Shown here: positions 16,737 to 28,225 of the stretch, piece by piece
Layout of the letters: each line of letters starts with the position of its first letter
Position numbering within the stretch: the first letter of the stretch is position 1
Origin: Pantoea latae
GTDB lineage: Bacteria; Pseudomonadota; Gammaproteobacteria; Enterobacterales; Enterobacteriaceae
NCBI RefSeq assembly: GCF_002077695.1
Contig: NZ_MWUE01000017.1
Span: forward strand, 1 to 64,000
Direction of reading: 5' to 3'
DNA length: 64,000 bases
Notes under the pieces: generated by a model
Told to the model about the DNA's origin: nothing
Seen by the model: only the letters and a program-made list of their open reading frames with translations
Databases searched by the model: none
Position numbers and translations under genes: made by a program

Positions 16737-17177
16737 TTAGCCCGATTTCCTGAAGCAATAGTCGCGCACGCTATCCCACAGCAGGTTAAACGCCAGCGCG
16801 TAGGCGAGAAAGAACAGCACCAGCCCGCACTCCAGCCTGAGCGCGTCAGACAGCGTAATCGCCAGCCACCAGGCGGCAAAGGGAATAAGCACCAGCAGCA
16901 GACCCGCCTCAAACGCCAGCGCATGAAGGCAGCGCGCCACCAGCCCCTTTCGGAAGCCGAGTCGCGCCTGCAAAGCGTCAAACAGCCAGTTAAACAGGTA
17001 ATTCCACCCCATCGCGACCGCTGAAGAGACCAGCGTTAATACGCCGGACTGCGCAGGCGCAGCGGCGGTGAACCGCATCAAAATAATAAATACCAGAATG
17101 TTGGCGACCACCTCAAATATAACGGCGTGCATTGCGCGCTCCAGGCGAGAGCGATGTAGGGGCGGAATCTGACTCAT
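16737..17177 (-). CDS. PACE-family small multidrug efflux transporter (AceI-like)
   Basis: A 146-aa membrane protein with four predicted helices arranged as two tandem bacterial transmembrane pairs. It contains the PACE signature 'RAMHAVIFEVVANIL' near residue 12, with the conserved Glu, and the related 'RCLHALAFEAGLLL' in the second half. Members export biocides such as chlorhexidine or short diamines by proton antiport. I place the start at ATG 17177, 30 codons inside the longest frame, since the upstream extension is hydrophilic and unlike the family. Gene length matches the family. Confidence 0.88.
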   Translation of the reverse strand: MSQIPPLHRSRLERAMHAVIFEVVANILVFIILMRFTAAAPAQSGVLTLVSSAVAMGWNYLFNWLFDALQARLGFRKGLVARCLHALAFEAGLLLVLIPFAAWWLAITLSDALRLECGLVLFFLAYALAFNLLWDSVRDYCFRKSG

Positions 17178-17321
17178 GATATTTCTCGTGGGTGACAGCA
17201 GCTGCGACGGCGTCGCGAAAAACAACCGCGCTGGATTAGCGCCAGGTGGCCAGATAGTGTAAAGCAAAATAGTTAAATGAAACCTCTATCCTGGTCAGAA
17301 AGTTACAGGCAGGTGTAACCT

Positions 17322-17335
17322 TTGATTTTGATCAA
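17322..17335. promoter_or_regulatory. Perfect consensus FNR-type site
   Basis: TTGATTTTGATCAA matches TTGAT-N4-ATCAA exactly. It lies between the PACE gene (minus) and a small membrane ORF (plus). A GATAAA -10 candidate on the plus strand (17364-17369) places the site about 45 nt upstream of the start point, near the class II activator position. Confidence 0.6.
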
Positions 17336-17438
17336 ATATCTCTTTAGCAGGCTGCAACACGTTGATAAAAAATTTAGCTGCTCAGGTTTAAATTTAACGG
17401 CATCGCAGCGTTATTTTCTTCAGCCACGGGGGCATTCA

Positions 17439-17552
17439 ATGAAAAGCCATCAGTTCGGTTATGGCCAAAAAGAGATATGGTGGTTAGTGCTATTGCTATG
17501 CACCGGGTTTTGGGGATGCGTCAGTGTATTAGCGTTTTCATTAACGTATTAA
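17439..17552 (+). CDS. Small single-pass membrane protein (37 aa)
   Basis: A short ORF starting 'MKSHQFGYGQKEIWWLVLLL' and ending 'FWGCVSVLAFSLTY': a polar ~12-residue head and one transmembrane helix. The start ATG has GGGGG about 7 nt upstream. The length and layout resemble small membrane proteins of enterobacteria (for example the YmiA type), but I do not recognise the sequence. It follows an exact FNR site, which hints at anaerobic expression. Confidence 0.5.
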   Translation: MKSHQFGYGQKEIWWLVLLLCTGFWGCVSVLAFSLTY

Positions 17553-17634
17553 ATTAAGTGAATAGCTACAGGCATCCGATATTAAACGCACGTTAATGCT
17601 TTTTAACGCTGACGCTTTGCCTGTGCGTGGCCCG

Positions 17635-17660
17635 GCCGCAGCGGTAATGTCCGCTGCGGC
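17635..17660. terminator. Hairpin downstream of gdhA
   Basis: A 10-bp perfect stem, GCCGCAGCGG/CCGCTGCGGC, with loop TAATGT, 13 nt past the gdhA stop. There is no T-run on the minus strand, so it could instead be a Rho-dependent end or mRNA-stabilising stem. Confidence 0.5.
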
Positions 17661-17672
17661 GAGGCAGTCCCG

Positions 17673-18947
17673 TTAACCGGGATAGATGCCGCGATCCTGA
17701 CGCGCCATCAGAATACGCTCACAGGCGACAATATAGGCGGCGGTGCGCAGCGAGCAGGCCTTCTCGCTGGCCTTATCCCAGACGCTGCTCATCGCCTCCG
17801 TCATGATGCGATCCATGCGCAGATTGATCTCCTCTTCGCTCCAGAAGAAGCTCGCCATATCCTGCACCCATTCGAAATAGCTTACCGTTACGCCGCCGGC
17901 GTTACAGACCACATCCGGCACCACAATCACGCCTCTTTCCGCCAGCCTGTCGTCCGCTTCCGGATAGGTCGGGCCGTTTGCGCCCTCCAGCACCAGGCGA
18001 CAGCGTAGTTTTTGCGCGCGTTCCAGCGTGATTTGCCCCTCCAGCGCCGCAGGAATAAGAATATCCATCGGCACCTCCCAGAACGCCTCGCTGTCGATTT
18101 CCTGTGCCCCGGCAAAACCCGCGATTTTACGATGACGGGTTTGCCAGTCGCCGAGCGCCGCCAGATCGATTCCCGCTTCATTGTAGAGCGTCGCGCTGTG
18201 ATCCTGGATTGCCACCACGCGCGCGCCCGCTTCGGCAAACAGACGAGCGGCTTCGCTGCCGACGTTGCCGAAGCCCTGCACGGCGACGCGGCTGCCCTCA
18301 ATGCCGATCCCCGCGCGCTGCGCCACTTCCCGGCCGGTGATAAAGACGCCGCGGCCCGTCGCTTTCTCACGTCCCAGCGAGCCGCCAAGATGCACCGGCT
18401 TGCCGGTCACGACGCCGGTCACGGTGGTGCCCTGATTCATCGAATAGGTATCCATGATCCAGGCCATGACTTTGCCGTTGGTGCCAACGTCCGGCGCGGG
18501 GATATCTTTCTGCGGCCCGATGATAATGCCGATCTCGCTGGTGTAGCGGCGCGTCAGACGCTCCAGCTCGCCTTCCGACAGCGAGAAAGGATCAACCCGG
18601 ATCCCGCCCTTGGCGCCGCCATAGGGCAGATTGACCGCGGCGCATTTAATGGTCATCCATGCGGAAAGCGCCATTACCTCATTGAGGTCGACGTCGGGAT
18701 GGTAGCGAATACCGCCTTTGCCCGGTCCGCGCGACAGGTTGTGCTGCACCCGATAGCCTTCAAAATGACGAATGGTGCCGTCATCCATCTGCAGCGGAAT
18801 ATCGACAATTAATGCGCGTTTGGGATGGCGTAACGTATCTGTCCAGCGCGCCAGTTCGCCTAAATAGGGCGCCACGCGATCGATTTGTCGCAAATAAGTG
18901 GTCCAGGCGGAGGCGCTGCTTTCTGACGCGTAAGATAACTTTTCCAT
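17673..18947 (-). CDS. gdhA: Glutamate dehydrogenase (Glu/Leu/Phe/Val family), catabolic type
   Basis: A 424-aa enzyme that interconverts glutamate with 2-oxoglutarate and ammonia. N-terminal substrate domain: '[20 protein letters not shown]' and '[15 protein letters not shown]', containing the active-site lysines, then '[20 protein letters not shown]'. The NAD(P) domain has '[17 protein letters not shown]' near residue 220. The ~420-aa length and sequence are of the short hexameric type often NAD-dependent and catabolic, not the 447-aa NADP enzyme of E. coli. It is divergent from astCADBE, whose end product is glutamate, so the enzyme is well placed to burn that glutamate. AAGG precedes the ATG at 18947. 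Confidence 0.93.
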   Translation of the reverse strand: MEKLSYASESSASAWTTYLRQIDRVAPYLGELARWTDTLRHPKRALIVDIPLQMDDGTIRHFEGYRVQHNLSRGPGKGGIRYHPDVDLNEVMALSAWMTIKCAAVNLPYGGAKGGIRVDPFSLSEGELERLTRRYTSEIGIIIGPQKDIPAPDVGTNGKVMAWIMDTYSMNQGTTVTGVVTGKPVHLGGSLGREKATGRGVFITGREVAQRAGIGIEGSRVAVQGFGNVGSEAARLFAEAGARVVAIQDHSATLYNEAGIDLAALGDWQTRHRKIAGFAGAQEIDSEAFWEVPMDILIPAALEGQITLERAQKLRCRLVLEGANGPTYPEADDRLAERGVIVVPDVVCNAGGVTVSYFEWVQDMASFFWSEEEINLRMDRIMTEAMSSVWDKASEKACSLRTAAYIVACERILMARQDRGIYPG

Positions 18948-19458
18948 AAAAAACCTTATCGACAGTGAGTCGTTTAATGTGTAGGGACAATAAGGTAAAT
19001 CCCGGTTGGATTAACGGCAGTAAAGCTAACATTAATTTCCGTCGTGTCTATTTTTCGCCAGCCTGAAAAAAACAAAACGACGCATCAGGGCGATACGCAT
19101 ATGAATAATTAATCAACTTTTCACCGCCTCTTGTAGTGCATTTTTATGCATTTAATATGCAGTCAAAGTGCATAAAGCAGATTTTTATCAATTTTTTCAG
19201 ATCTTTGAAAGGGGTCAAAAAGTGAATAGAATGAATCCGTGATGTGTTGACTTTGTTACAGGGGGCGGCCAGTATCACTCTCACTTAAACGGAAGAGACA
19301 GGTTTATTTAATCTACATTCACGCAAAATCGGCATGACTATCTATTTCATGGCCAACATCGATCGCGACGCATTAATTAATCGCGCGGATTAACTTCGCC
19401 GATAAATACGACGATCTGTTGCGCCGATATTCCCTTTTTCATTTCAGGAGAAATGACA
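18948..19458. promoter_or_regulatory. gdhA-astC divergent regulatory region with ArgR-like boxes
   Basis: A 510-bp AT-rich region without ORFs. TGAATAATTAATCA (19102-19115) matches the ARG box core TGAATWWWWATTCA at 13 of 14 positions. About 35 bp away, TGCATTTTTATGCA (19137-19150) overlaps TGCATTTAATATGCA (19147-19161), both dyad-symmetric and each a relaxed match to the same consensus. ArgR activates the ast operon in E. coli, so these are plausible operators. I could not find a convincing sigma-54 promoter in front of astC. Confidence 0.45.
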
Positions 19459-20664
19459 ATGTCTGCACGTCCTCATCGTGACGATTTCGATAAATATATG
19501 GTGCCCTGTTTTTCACCTGCGCCGTTTATTCCGGTAAAAGCCAGCGGTTCGCAGGTCTGGGATCAGCAGGGCAAAACCTATATCGATCTGGCTGGCGGCA
19601 TTGCGGTTAACGCGCTGGGGCATGCCAACCCCCACCTGGCCGAAGCGCTGAAGGCGCAGATCGACCGACTGTGGCATATCGGCAACGGCTACACCAACGA
19701 ACCGGTGCTGCAGCTGGCGAAAACCCTGGTGGAGTCTACTTTTGCCGACAAGGTCTTCTTCTGCAACTCCGGCGCGGAAGCCAACGAGGCGGCGCTGAAG
19801 CTGGCGCGCAAAGTCGCCGCCGATCGCCACGGCAAAGGCAAAAGCGAAATCATCGCCTTTCAAAACGCTTTCCACGGCCGCACGCTGTTTACCGTGACGG
19901 TCGGCGGCCAGCCAAAATACTCGGCGGACTATGCGCCGCTGCCCGGCGATATCACCCATTTGCCCTATAACGATTTACAGGCGGTCAGCGACCATATCTC
20001 TGAACGCACCTGCGCCGTGATCGTCGAGCCGATTATCGGCGAGGGCGGCGTCCGTCCAGCCGATCCCGCTTTCCTGCAGGGACTGCGTCAGCTCTGCGAC
20101 CGCTATCACGCCACGCTGATCTTTGACGAGGTGCAGACCGGCGCCGGGCGCACCGGTTCGCTTTACGCCTATCAGCACTACGGCGTTGAGCCAGATATTT
20201 TAACCAGCGCCAAAGGGCTGGGCGGCGGCTTCCCCATCGGCGCGATGCTGACGCGCGACGCCTGGGCGCAGGCGTTTCAACCCGGCACGCACGGCACCAC
20301 CTTCGGCGGTAATCCGCTGGCCGCCACCGTCGCCAGCAGCGTGCTGGCGCAGCTCGACAGCGCGCTGCTGGAAGGGGTGAAAGCGCGTCACAGCTGGATC
20401 GTGGCGCGGTTAGCCGCGCTGACCACGCAGTATGGGGTGTTCAGCGATATCCGCGGCGCAGGCCTGCTGATCGGTGCCGAGCTGGCGGCGCCCTACCGTG
20501 GCAAAGCCAAAACCCTGACCAACCTGGCGGCGGAAGAGGGCGTGATCGCCTTGATCGCCGGGCCGGACGTGCTGCGCTTCGCGCCGGCGCTCAACATTTC
20601 CTACAGCGACCTGGAGACGGCGTTTGCGCGGCTTGAGCGCGCCATCGTCCGTTTCGTTGGCTAA
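19459..20664 (+). CDS. astC: Succinylornithine transaminase
   Basis: A 401-aa class III PLP aminotransferase of the AstC/ArgD type; it transfers the amino group of succinylornithine to 2-oxoglutarate in arginine catabolism. Visible: '[13 protein letters not shown]', '[18 protein letters not shown]', '[11 protein letters not shown]', '[14 protein letters not shown]' and the PLP-lysine motif '[12 protein letters not shown]' near residue 250. I use the second ATG (19459), because AGGAG is 8 nt before it and only 2 nt before the first (19453). Position at the head of astA-D-B-E identifies it as AstC rather than ArgD, with which it shares chemistry. Confidence 0.95.
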   Translation: MSARPHRDDFDKYMVPCFSPAPFIPVKASGSQVWDQQGKTYIDLAGGIAVNALGHANPHLAEALKAQIDRLWHIGNGYTNEPVLQLAKTLVESTFADKVFFCNSGAEANEAALKLARKVAADRHGKGKSEIIAFQNAFHGRTLFTVTVGGQPKYSADYAPLPGDITHLPYNDLQAVSDHISERTCAVIVEPIIGEGGVRPADPAFLQGLRQLCDRYHATLIFDEVQTGAGRTGSLYAYQHYGVEPDILTSAKGLGGGFPIGAMLTRDAWAQAFQPGTHGTTFGGNPLAATVASSVLAQLDSALLEGVKARHSWIVARLAALTTQYGVFSDIRGAGLLIGAELAAPYRGKAKTLTNLAAEEGVIALIAGPDVLRFAPALNISYSDLETAFARLERAIVRFVG

Positions 20665-20679
20665 CAGAGGAGAACGCCT

Positions 20680-23177
<2,498 letters not shown>

Positions 23178-23190
23178 TACTGAGGTTTCT

Positions 23191-24534
23191 ATGTCTGGCT
23201 ATGAAGCAAACTTTGACGGGCTGGTCGGCCCGACGCATCACTATGCAGGGCTGTCGGTGGGAAACGAGGCCTCGCTGCACAACCGCGACGGTTTGTCGAA
23301 CCCGCGCAAGGCGGCGCTGCAGGGATTAGCGAAAATGAAAGCGCTGGCGGATCGCGGATTTGTGCAGGGGATTTTGCCGCCGCAGCCGCGCCCCAACATT
23401 GACGCGCTGCGCGCGCTCGGCTTTAGCGGCAGCGACACCCAGGTGCTGGCGCGCGCGGCGGCGACGTCGCCGCATCTGCTCTCCGCGCTCAGCTCCGCCT
23501 CGTCGATGTGGACGGCGAACGCGGCGACGGTATCGCCTTCGGCGGACAGCGCCGATGGCCGGGTGCATTTCACCGTGGCGAATCTCAACAACAAGCTGCA
23601 CCGCTCGCTTGAAGCGCCGGTGACCTCGGCGATCCTGCGTGCCACCTTCAACAACGACGCTCACTTCAGCCATCACCACGCACTGCCGCAGCAGGGCGAT
23701 TTCGGCGATGAGGGTGCGGCTAACCACAACCGTTTTTGCGGCGACTACGATCGACAGGGTATTCAGCTGTTCGTCTATGGCCGTCGCGCCTTCGGCGGCG
23801 GCGTCGCGCCGCAGCGCTATCCGGCGCGTCAGACGCGAGAGGCGAGCGAAGCGGTGGCGCGCCTGCATCAGCTTCATCCCGACTACACCCTGTTCGCTCA
23901 GCAGAACCCCGCCGCCATCGACAGCGGCGTGTTTCACAACGATGTGATCGCGGTCAGCAACCGCCATGTGCTGTTTCACCATCAGAGCGCGTTTGTCGAT
24001 CAGGATCGTCTACTGGCGCAGCTGCGCGAAAAAAGCGCCGCGCTGGGCCTGCCGTTTGAGAGTGTTGAAGTGCCGCAGGATCGGGTCTCGCTGCAGGATG
24101 CCGTCGCCTCCTATCTGTTCAACAGCCAGCTGCTGAGTAAGCCAGACGGAAAAATGATGATTGTGGTGCCGGAGGAGTGCCGCCAGCGCGAAAACGTCTG
24201 GCGCTATCTGAACGAGATGACGACGCGGCCTGGCTCGCCCATCGACGAGATCCAGCTGTTCGACCTGCGCGAAAGCATGCGCAACGGCGGCGGGCCCGCC
24301 TGCCTGCGGCTGCGCGTGGTGCTGAACGAGGCGGAGCGCGCCGCCGTCAACAGCGGCAGCCTGATGAACGACGCGCGCTATCAGCAGCTGACGCGCTGGG
24401 TGGAAAAGCACTATCGTGACCGGCTGCACAGCCGCGATCTGGCCGATCCGCAGCTGCTGCGTGAGGTTCGCCAGGCGCTGGACGAGCTGACGCAGATCCT
24501 GACGCTGGGGAGCATCTATGACTTTCAGCGCTGA
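23191..24534 (+). CDS. astB: N-succinylarginine dihydrolase
   Basis: A 447-aa enzyme that hydrolyses succinylarginine to succinylornithine, two ammonia and CO2, a guanidine-modifying fold related to amidinotransferases. Signatures: '[19 protein letters not shown]' at the N-terminus, 'NANTVSPSAD'-like '[19 protein letters not shown]', '[10 protein letters not shown]'-like '[13 protein letters not shown]', '[12 protein letters not shown]' with the catalytic His, and the C-terminal catalytic Cys in '[12 protein letters not shown]'. The gene starts 13 nt after astD and overlaps astE by 17 nt. Confidence 0.96.
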   Translation: MSGYEANFDGLVGPTHHYAGLSVGNEASLHNRDGLSNPRKAALQGLAKMKALADRGFVQGILPPQPRPNIDALRALGFSGSDTQVLARAAATSPHLLSALSSASSMWTANAATVSPSADSADGRVHFTVANLNNKLHRSLEAPVTSAILRATFNNDAHFSHHHALPQQGDFGDEGAANHNRFCGDYDRQGIQLFVYGRRAFGGGVAPQRYPARQTREASEAVARLHQLHPDYTLFAQQNPAAIDSGVFHNDVIAVSNRHVLFHHQSAFVDQDRLLAQLREKSAALGLPFESVEVPQDRVSLQDAVASYLFNSQLLSKPDGKMMIVVPEECRQRENVWRYLNEMTTRPGSPIDEIQLFDLRESMRNGGGPACLRLRVVLNEAERAAVNSGSLMNDARYQQLTRWVEKHYRDRLHSRDLADPQLLREVRQALDELTQILTLGSIYDFQR

Positions 24535-25522
24535 GAAGAGCGAGGCGATTATCGAGGCGCTGCTGAGCTGCCGGCTGCGCGACGCGCGCTTTCCTGCCGC
24601 GCTTGAGGCGAGCTGGCTGGAGGAGGGAGTGCTACAGCTGCTGCCTGCGCATCCCACGGGGGCGGTGGTGATCTCCGCCGGCATCCACGGCAATGAAACC
24701 GCGCCGGTGGAGATGCTGGCCGCGCTGCTGGCGTCGCTGATGGCGGGCGAACAGCCGCTCAGCCAGGCGCTGCTGCTGGTGTTTGGCAATCCGCCCGCGC
24801 TGCGCGCCGGGAAGCGCTATCTGCACAGCGATATGAACCGGCTGTTTGGCGGCCGGCATCGCCATGCCGTGCCGGGCAACGAGAGCCGTCGCGCGGCGCG
24901 GCTGGAGCAGGCGACCGCCGCCTTTTTTCAGCGAGTGGAAGCGGAAGGCGACCTGCCGCGCGTGCACCTGGATATGCATACGGCGATCCGCGGCTCGCGC
25001 TTTCCGCAGTTCGCCCTGATCCCTTTCCATCAGCACCGCTACGGCGCAGCGTTTTACACGCTGCTGGCGGCCTGCGAGCTGGACGCGGTGGTGCAGCATA
25101 CCGCGCCGGGCGGTACCTTCAGTCACTACCTGAGCGACGCCTTCGGTGCGCAGAGCTGCACGCTTGAGCTGGGCAAAGCGCGGCCGTTCGGGCAAAACCC
25201 GCTTAGCTGCTTCGCCGCCGTCGACAGCGCGATCCGCGCGCTGCTGGCGGGCAGCGCGCTGCCCGCCAGAAAACAGCCGCCGATGCGTTTCTTTACCGTG
25301 GCGCAGAGCATCATTAAAACCAGCAGCAGCTTCAGGCTCAATCTCGATCCCTCGGTAGAGAATTTCACCCAGCTTCCGGCGGGCTTTGAGATCGCCTGCG
25401 AGCACGACAAAAGCTGGCGCGTAGACGACGTCGCACCCTGGATCCTGTTTCCCAACGCCAGCGTTGCGCCGGGTTTACGCGCCGGTCTGCTGCTGAAACC
25501 GGACCTTTCGCCTCAACACTGA
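24518..25522 (+). CDS. astE: Succinylglutamate desuccinylase
   Basis: A 334-aa zinc hydrolase of the AstE/aspartoacylase group that releases glutamate and succinate, the last step of the pathway. Zinc ligands are visible in '[15 protein letters not shown]' (His and Glu near residue 53) and '[11 protein letters not shown]' (His near 150); the aspartoacylase-type '[12 protein letters not shown]' and catalytic-region '[14 protein letters not shown]' are also present. It starts inside the end of astB (17-nt overlap), implying coupling. Confidence 0.96.
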   Translation: MTFSAEKSEAIIEALLSCRLRDARFPAALEASWLEEGVLQLLPAHPTGAVVISAGIHGNETAPVEMLAALLASLMAGEQPLSQALLLVFGNPPALRAGKRYLHSDMNRLFGGRHRHAVPGNESRRAARLEQATAAFFQRVEAEGDLPRVHLDMHTAIRGSRFPQFALIPFHQHRYGAAFYTLLAACELDAVVQHTAPGGTFSHYLSDAFGAQSCTLELGKARPFGQNPLSCFAAVDSAIRALLAGSALPARKQPPMRFFTVAQSIIKTSSSFRLNLDPSVENFTQLPAGFEIACEHDKSWRVDDVAPWILFPNASVAPGLRAGLLLKPDLSPQH

Positions 25523-25532
25523 AGGAATTGCC

Positions 25533-26954
25533 ATGACCGTTAAAGAACCGCATGCGCCGTCAGCAACCTCTTCATCCTCACAGCTGGAGCGGGGGCTGAG
25601 CGAGCGCCATATCCAGATGATCGCGCTGGGCGGCGCGATCGGCACCGGGTTGTTTATGGGCGCCGGAAAGAATATCGCCGTGGCGGGCACCTCTATCCTG
25701 ATCATCTATGCGCTGGTCGGGTTTTTTATGTATATGGTGATGCGCGCCATGGGCGAGGTGCTGTTATCGAAACTCGACTACCGCTCCTTCGCCGATTTCG
25801 TGGCGGATTATCTGGGGCCGAAAGCGAGCTTTTACCTGGGCTGGTCCTACTGGCTGAGCTGGGTCGTCACCTGCATCGCCGACGTGGTGGTGTGCGGTGG
25901 CTATATGCAGTACTGGTTTCCTGAGATGTCCGCCTGGATACCGGCGCTGATCACCCTCGGCATTCTCTGCATGTTCAATCTGCTGTCGGTCAAAATGTTC
26001 GGCGAGGCGGAGTTCTGGTTCGCGCTGATCAAGGTGATCACCATTGTCGCACTGATTTTTACCGGGATCTGGATGGTCGCCACCGGCTGGACCTCGCCGG
26101 ACGGGGTGCAGGCTTCGCTGCATCACCTCACCGACTCGGCGGTGTTTTTACCCCATGGGGTGACGGGGTTTCTGGCTGGTTTTCAGATTGCCATATTCTC
26201 CTACACCGGTATCGAGCTGCTCGGCACCATGACCGCCGAAACCCGCGACCCGGAGAAAATCTTGCCAAAGGCGATCAACGCCATTCCGCTGCGCATTATC
26301 ATCTTCTATATGCTCTCGATGATCGTGATTATCGCCGTGACCTCCTGGGCGGCGATTTCGCCAGACGTCAGCCCGTTTGTCACGCTGTTTGACAAGGCCG
26401 GGCTGCCCGCCGCCGCCGCGATCATTAACTTTGTGGCGCTGACCTCCGCCATGTCTTCCGCCAACAGCGGCGTCTACTCCAGCACCCGCATGCTCTACGG
26501 CCTGTCGGTAGAGAAGCACGCTCACTGGCAGTTTCGCATTCTGTCGCGCACCACGCGCATTCCGGTGCGCAGCCTGCTCTTCTCCTGCTTCTGCATGCTG
26601 AGCGGCACGCTGCTGCTCTTCCTGGTGCCAAACGTGATGACGCTGTTTACCATCGTCTCAACGCTGGCAGCGATCCTGGTGATCTACAGCTGGGGCATGA
26701 TCCTGGTGGCCTATCTGGCTTACCGCAAACAGCGTCCCGAACTGCATGCGCAATCTCGCTTTAAAATGCCGGCGGGTATCGTGATGAGCTGGCTTAGCCT
26801 GCTGTTTTTCGCCTTTTCGGTGGTTATTATGGTGTTCGACCCCGATACGCTGGCCGCGCTGTGCGCCATGCCGTTCTGGTTCGGACTGTTGTGGGTGGTC
26901 TGGAGAATAAAGGCGCGCAAGGCAGAGACGCTCAGCGCGATACGCAGTTCCTGA
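25533..26954 (+). CDS. Amino acid permease, APC superfamily (CycA-like)
   Basis: A 473-aa, 12-helix transporter of the amino acid transporter (AAT) subfamily. It starts with 'LERGLSERHIQMIALGGAIG' and 'TGLFMGAGK', and has the second conserved block 'FSYTGIELLGTMTAETRDPE'. The overall sequence is closest, of those I know, to the D-serine/D-alanine/glycine carrier CycA ('MRAMGEVLLSKLDYRSFADF', 'VKMFGEAEFWFALIKV'). It lies 10 nt behind astE and before a strong hairpin, so it is probably the last gene of the ast operon and could supply an amino acid that feeds it. The substrate is inferred; arginine transport is not proven. Confidence 0.85.
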   Translation: MTVKEPHAPSATSSSSQLERGLSERHIQMIALGGAIGTGLFMGAGKNIAVAGTSILIIYALVGFFMYMVMRAMGEVLLSKLDYRSFADFVADYLGPKASFYLGWSYWLSWVVTCIADVVVCGGYMQYWFPEMSAWIPALITLGILCMFNLLSVKMFGEAEFWFALIKVITIVALIFTGIWMVATGWTSPDGVQASLHHLTDSAVFLPHGVTGFLAGFQIAIFSYTGIELLGTMTAETRDPEKILPKAINAIPLRIIIFYMLSMIVIIAVTSWAAISPDVSPFVTLFDKAGLPAAAAIINFVALTSAMSSANSGVYSSTRMLYGLSVEKHAHWQFRILSRTTRIPVRSLLFSCFCMLSGTLLLFLVPNVMTLFTIVSTLAAILVIYSWGMILVAYLAYRKQRPELHAQSRFKMPAGIVMSWLSLLFFAFSVVIMVFDPDTLAALCAMPFWFGLLWVVWRIKARKAETLSAIRSS

Positions 26955-26969
26955 GCCGTTAAAAAAGAA

Positions 26970-26991
26970 AACGCTCCTTGCAAGGAGCGTT
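26970..26991 (+). terminator. Hairpin at the end of the ast operon
   Basis: A perfect 22-nt palindrome AACGCTCCTT-GC-AAGGAGCGTT, 15 nt after the permease stop. It is followed by a second stem TGCTAAT/ATTAGCA (26991-27006) and no long T-run. The A-rich bases before it would give a U-run on the opposite strand. Confidence 0.6.
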
Positions 26992-27098
26992 GCTAATCAA
27001 TTAGCAAAAATTAACCATGTTTGTGAGAATAAAGGTTGGGTGCCTTTATAAACGTATTACATCACGGTTCGCTTAAATGAATTATCAACCCATATCTG

Positions 27099-27119
27099 AC
27101 AGGTGGGCCTGTTTTTTTT
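27099..27119 (+). terminator. Short-stem U-rich terminator
   Basis: ACAGG (27099-27103), loop TGGG, CCTGT (27108-27112), then seven T. No gene immediately upstream explains it; it may end the ast read-through or a small RNA. Confidence 0.5.
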
Positions 27120-27133
27120 GCAGGTAAAAGCGA

Positions 27134-27163
27134 AATAAAAAAAGCGCCCAGCGTATGGGCGCT
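27134..27163 (-). terminator. Minus-strand terminator of an unassigned transcript
   Basis: AGCGCCCA (27143-27150) pairs with TGGGCGCT (27156-27163); on the minus strand it is followed by seven T and ATTTC. There is no annotated minus-strand gene upstream of it, so it may end a small RNA from the 27.2-27.3 kb region. Confidence 0.6.
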
Positions 27164-27450
27164 AATAAAGGAAGGTTACTCAAGGTATGGTTTATTCGTC
27201 GTGGCGCGCAGAAACCACATCGTCCTTTTTACGCTTTTCATTCTAAACCTTATTTAAACCGATCTGTTTTTGCCGCAATAACAGGCGGAAAAAGTAAAAT
27301 AACTCTCCGCCGACGTTATAACAATGTTAACAGCAGACGTAGCCTGCATCGGGGCGGACACAGCGAAGGGAAATAGCCACTAAAAGCGAAACGGGGAGTC
27401 CGTTATGCCTCGCTGACGATCGCGCAAGCCAGCTGCACCCGCAGAGAAAA

Positions 27451-27464
27451 TTGATATAGATCAA
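27451..27464. promoter_or_regulatory. Perfect consensus FNR-type site
   Basis: TTGATATAGATCAA matches TTGAT-N4-ATCAA exactly, 147 nt before the end of the spacer leading to a small membrane ORF at 27611. The DNA just downstream is GC-rich and no -10 is seen at the class II distance, so the regulated promoter is uncertain. Confidence 0.5.
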
Positions 27465-27610
27465 CCGATTCCGGCCGCCTGCGGCAGCGGCTGCCGCAAT
27501 GGCCGATGTTGAGCCGCTATTTAGGCTTAATGGCGCATACTATCCCCAGGTTAAAGCATGTTTTGCTAAATGCACAATGGATGAAAACTGTCATTTTGAG
27601 GGAGCTATTT

Positions 27611-27757
27611 TTGGTTAAGCTGGAAACAATGCAAATGCGATTCTCTCACAAGCTGACGGGCCTGCTTCTGTTTTTGATCCTCTATTGTTCAGCGGGCTAT
27701 CTGGTCTGGCTGATACTTATCAAATGGCACTCTTTGTTGCGCTTTATTTTCCACTAA
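27611..27757 (+). CDS. Small membrane protein (48 aa)
   Basis: I place the start at TTG 27611, where GGGAG lies 6-7 nt upstream; ATG codons at 27629 and 27635 are alternatives. The product has a basic N-terminal head and one long hydrophobic helix, 'LTGLLLFLILYCSAGYLVWL', then 'ILIKWHSLLRFIFH'. It is convergent with another small membrane protein gene (27779-28003) and lies downstream of an exact FNR box. The sequence is not recognised. Confidence 0.4.
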   Translation: MVKLETMQMRFSHKLTGLLLFLILYCSAGYLVWLILIKWHSLLRFIFH

Positions 27758-27778
27758 CGACTCTAATCGTTAATACTC

Positions 27779-28003
27779 CTAGCGATAATCGTGACTACAG
27801 GTTTCAAATATCACTCTGTAAACCAGCTGTGCCAGATGCGAAAACCAGTTGCCGTAGCCATCGGGCGTTTTCCTGATCAGGCACTCTGCCGTGTCCAGCA
27901 TAACGCGCGCGTGAATTTTATAAATAATAAAAAGTGAAAAAAAGAGCCCAGCCAAACCCCATGCGAACATAAAGAGGCTGACTTTTCTCGAAAAATAATA
28001 CAT
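27779..28003 (-). CDS. Hypothetical small membrane protein (74 aa)
   Basis: The product starts 'MYYFSRKVSLFMFAWGLAGL' and has one transmembrane segment (about residues 9-28) followed by a soluble tail with 'DTAECLIRKTPDGYGNWFSH'. The ribosome site is weak. It is coded on the minus strand in AT-rich DNA next to the previous small ORF. I do not recognise a family; the balanced hydrophobic and polar pattern favours a real gene, but not strongly. Confidence 0.45.
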   Translation of the reverse strand: MYYFSRKVSLFMFAWGLAGLFFSLFIIYKIHARVMLDTAECLIRKTPDGYGNWFSHLAQLVYRVIFETCSHDYR

Positions 28004-28225
28004 TTACTGACGATCTCAATGGTAACCGGCGGAAACGCTGACGCTTATATTACCATTTCGATGAGATGAATTTATGACGCTTAGCAGGCTGCGAAGGAAT
28101 AATCGGGTCTATTATGCGAACCGGATTAGGAAAAATATTACTTTAACCATTTTTTTTAACCTTTCGCGCACGGCAGGCACCACCCACCGCGGCGTGACGC
28201 GCGCGGAGGGGGCCTTTTTGCGTGG

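Larger units (their letters stand above)
26992..27610. other. Intergenic region with terminators and an FNR site
   Basis: This 620-bp AT-rich region has no convincing protein gene. It holds a plus-strand terminator (27099-27119), a minus-strand terminator (27143-27163), both suggesting unannotated short transcripts, and an exact FNR box (27451-27464). A minus-strand unit of about 150 nt could run from a TTGTTA/TATTTT promoter near 27290-27320 to the 27143 terminator; it includes 14- and 21-codon ORFs of unclear meaning. Confidence 0.4.

Noticed and set aside
18012..18812. 266-codon plus-strand frame opposite gdhA
   Set aside because: The minus strand codes for a full-length glutamate dehydrogenase; this frame is its shadow.
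19200..19450. Sigma-54 promoter in front of astC
   Set aside because: Expected from the E. coli operon, but no GG-N10-GC element with good flanking matches was found.
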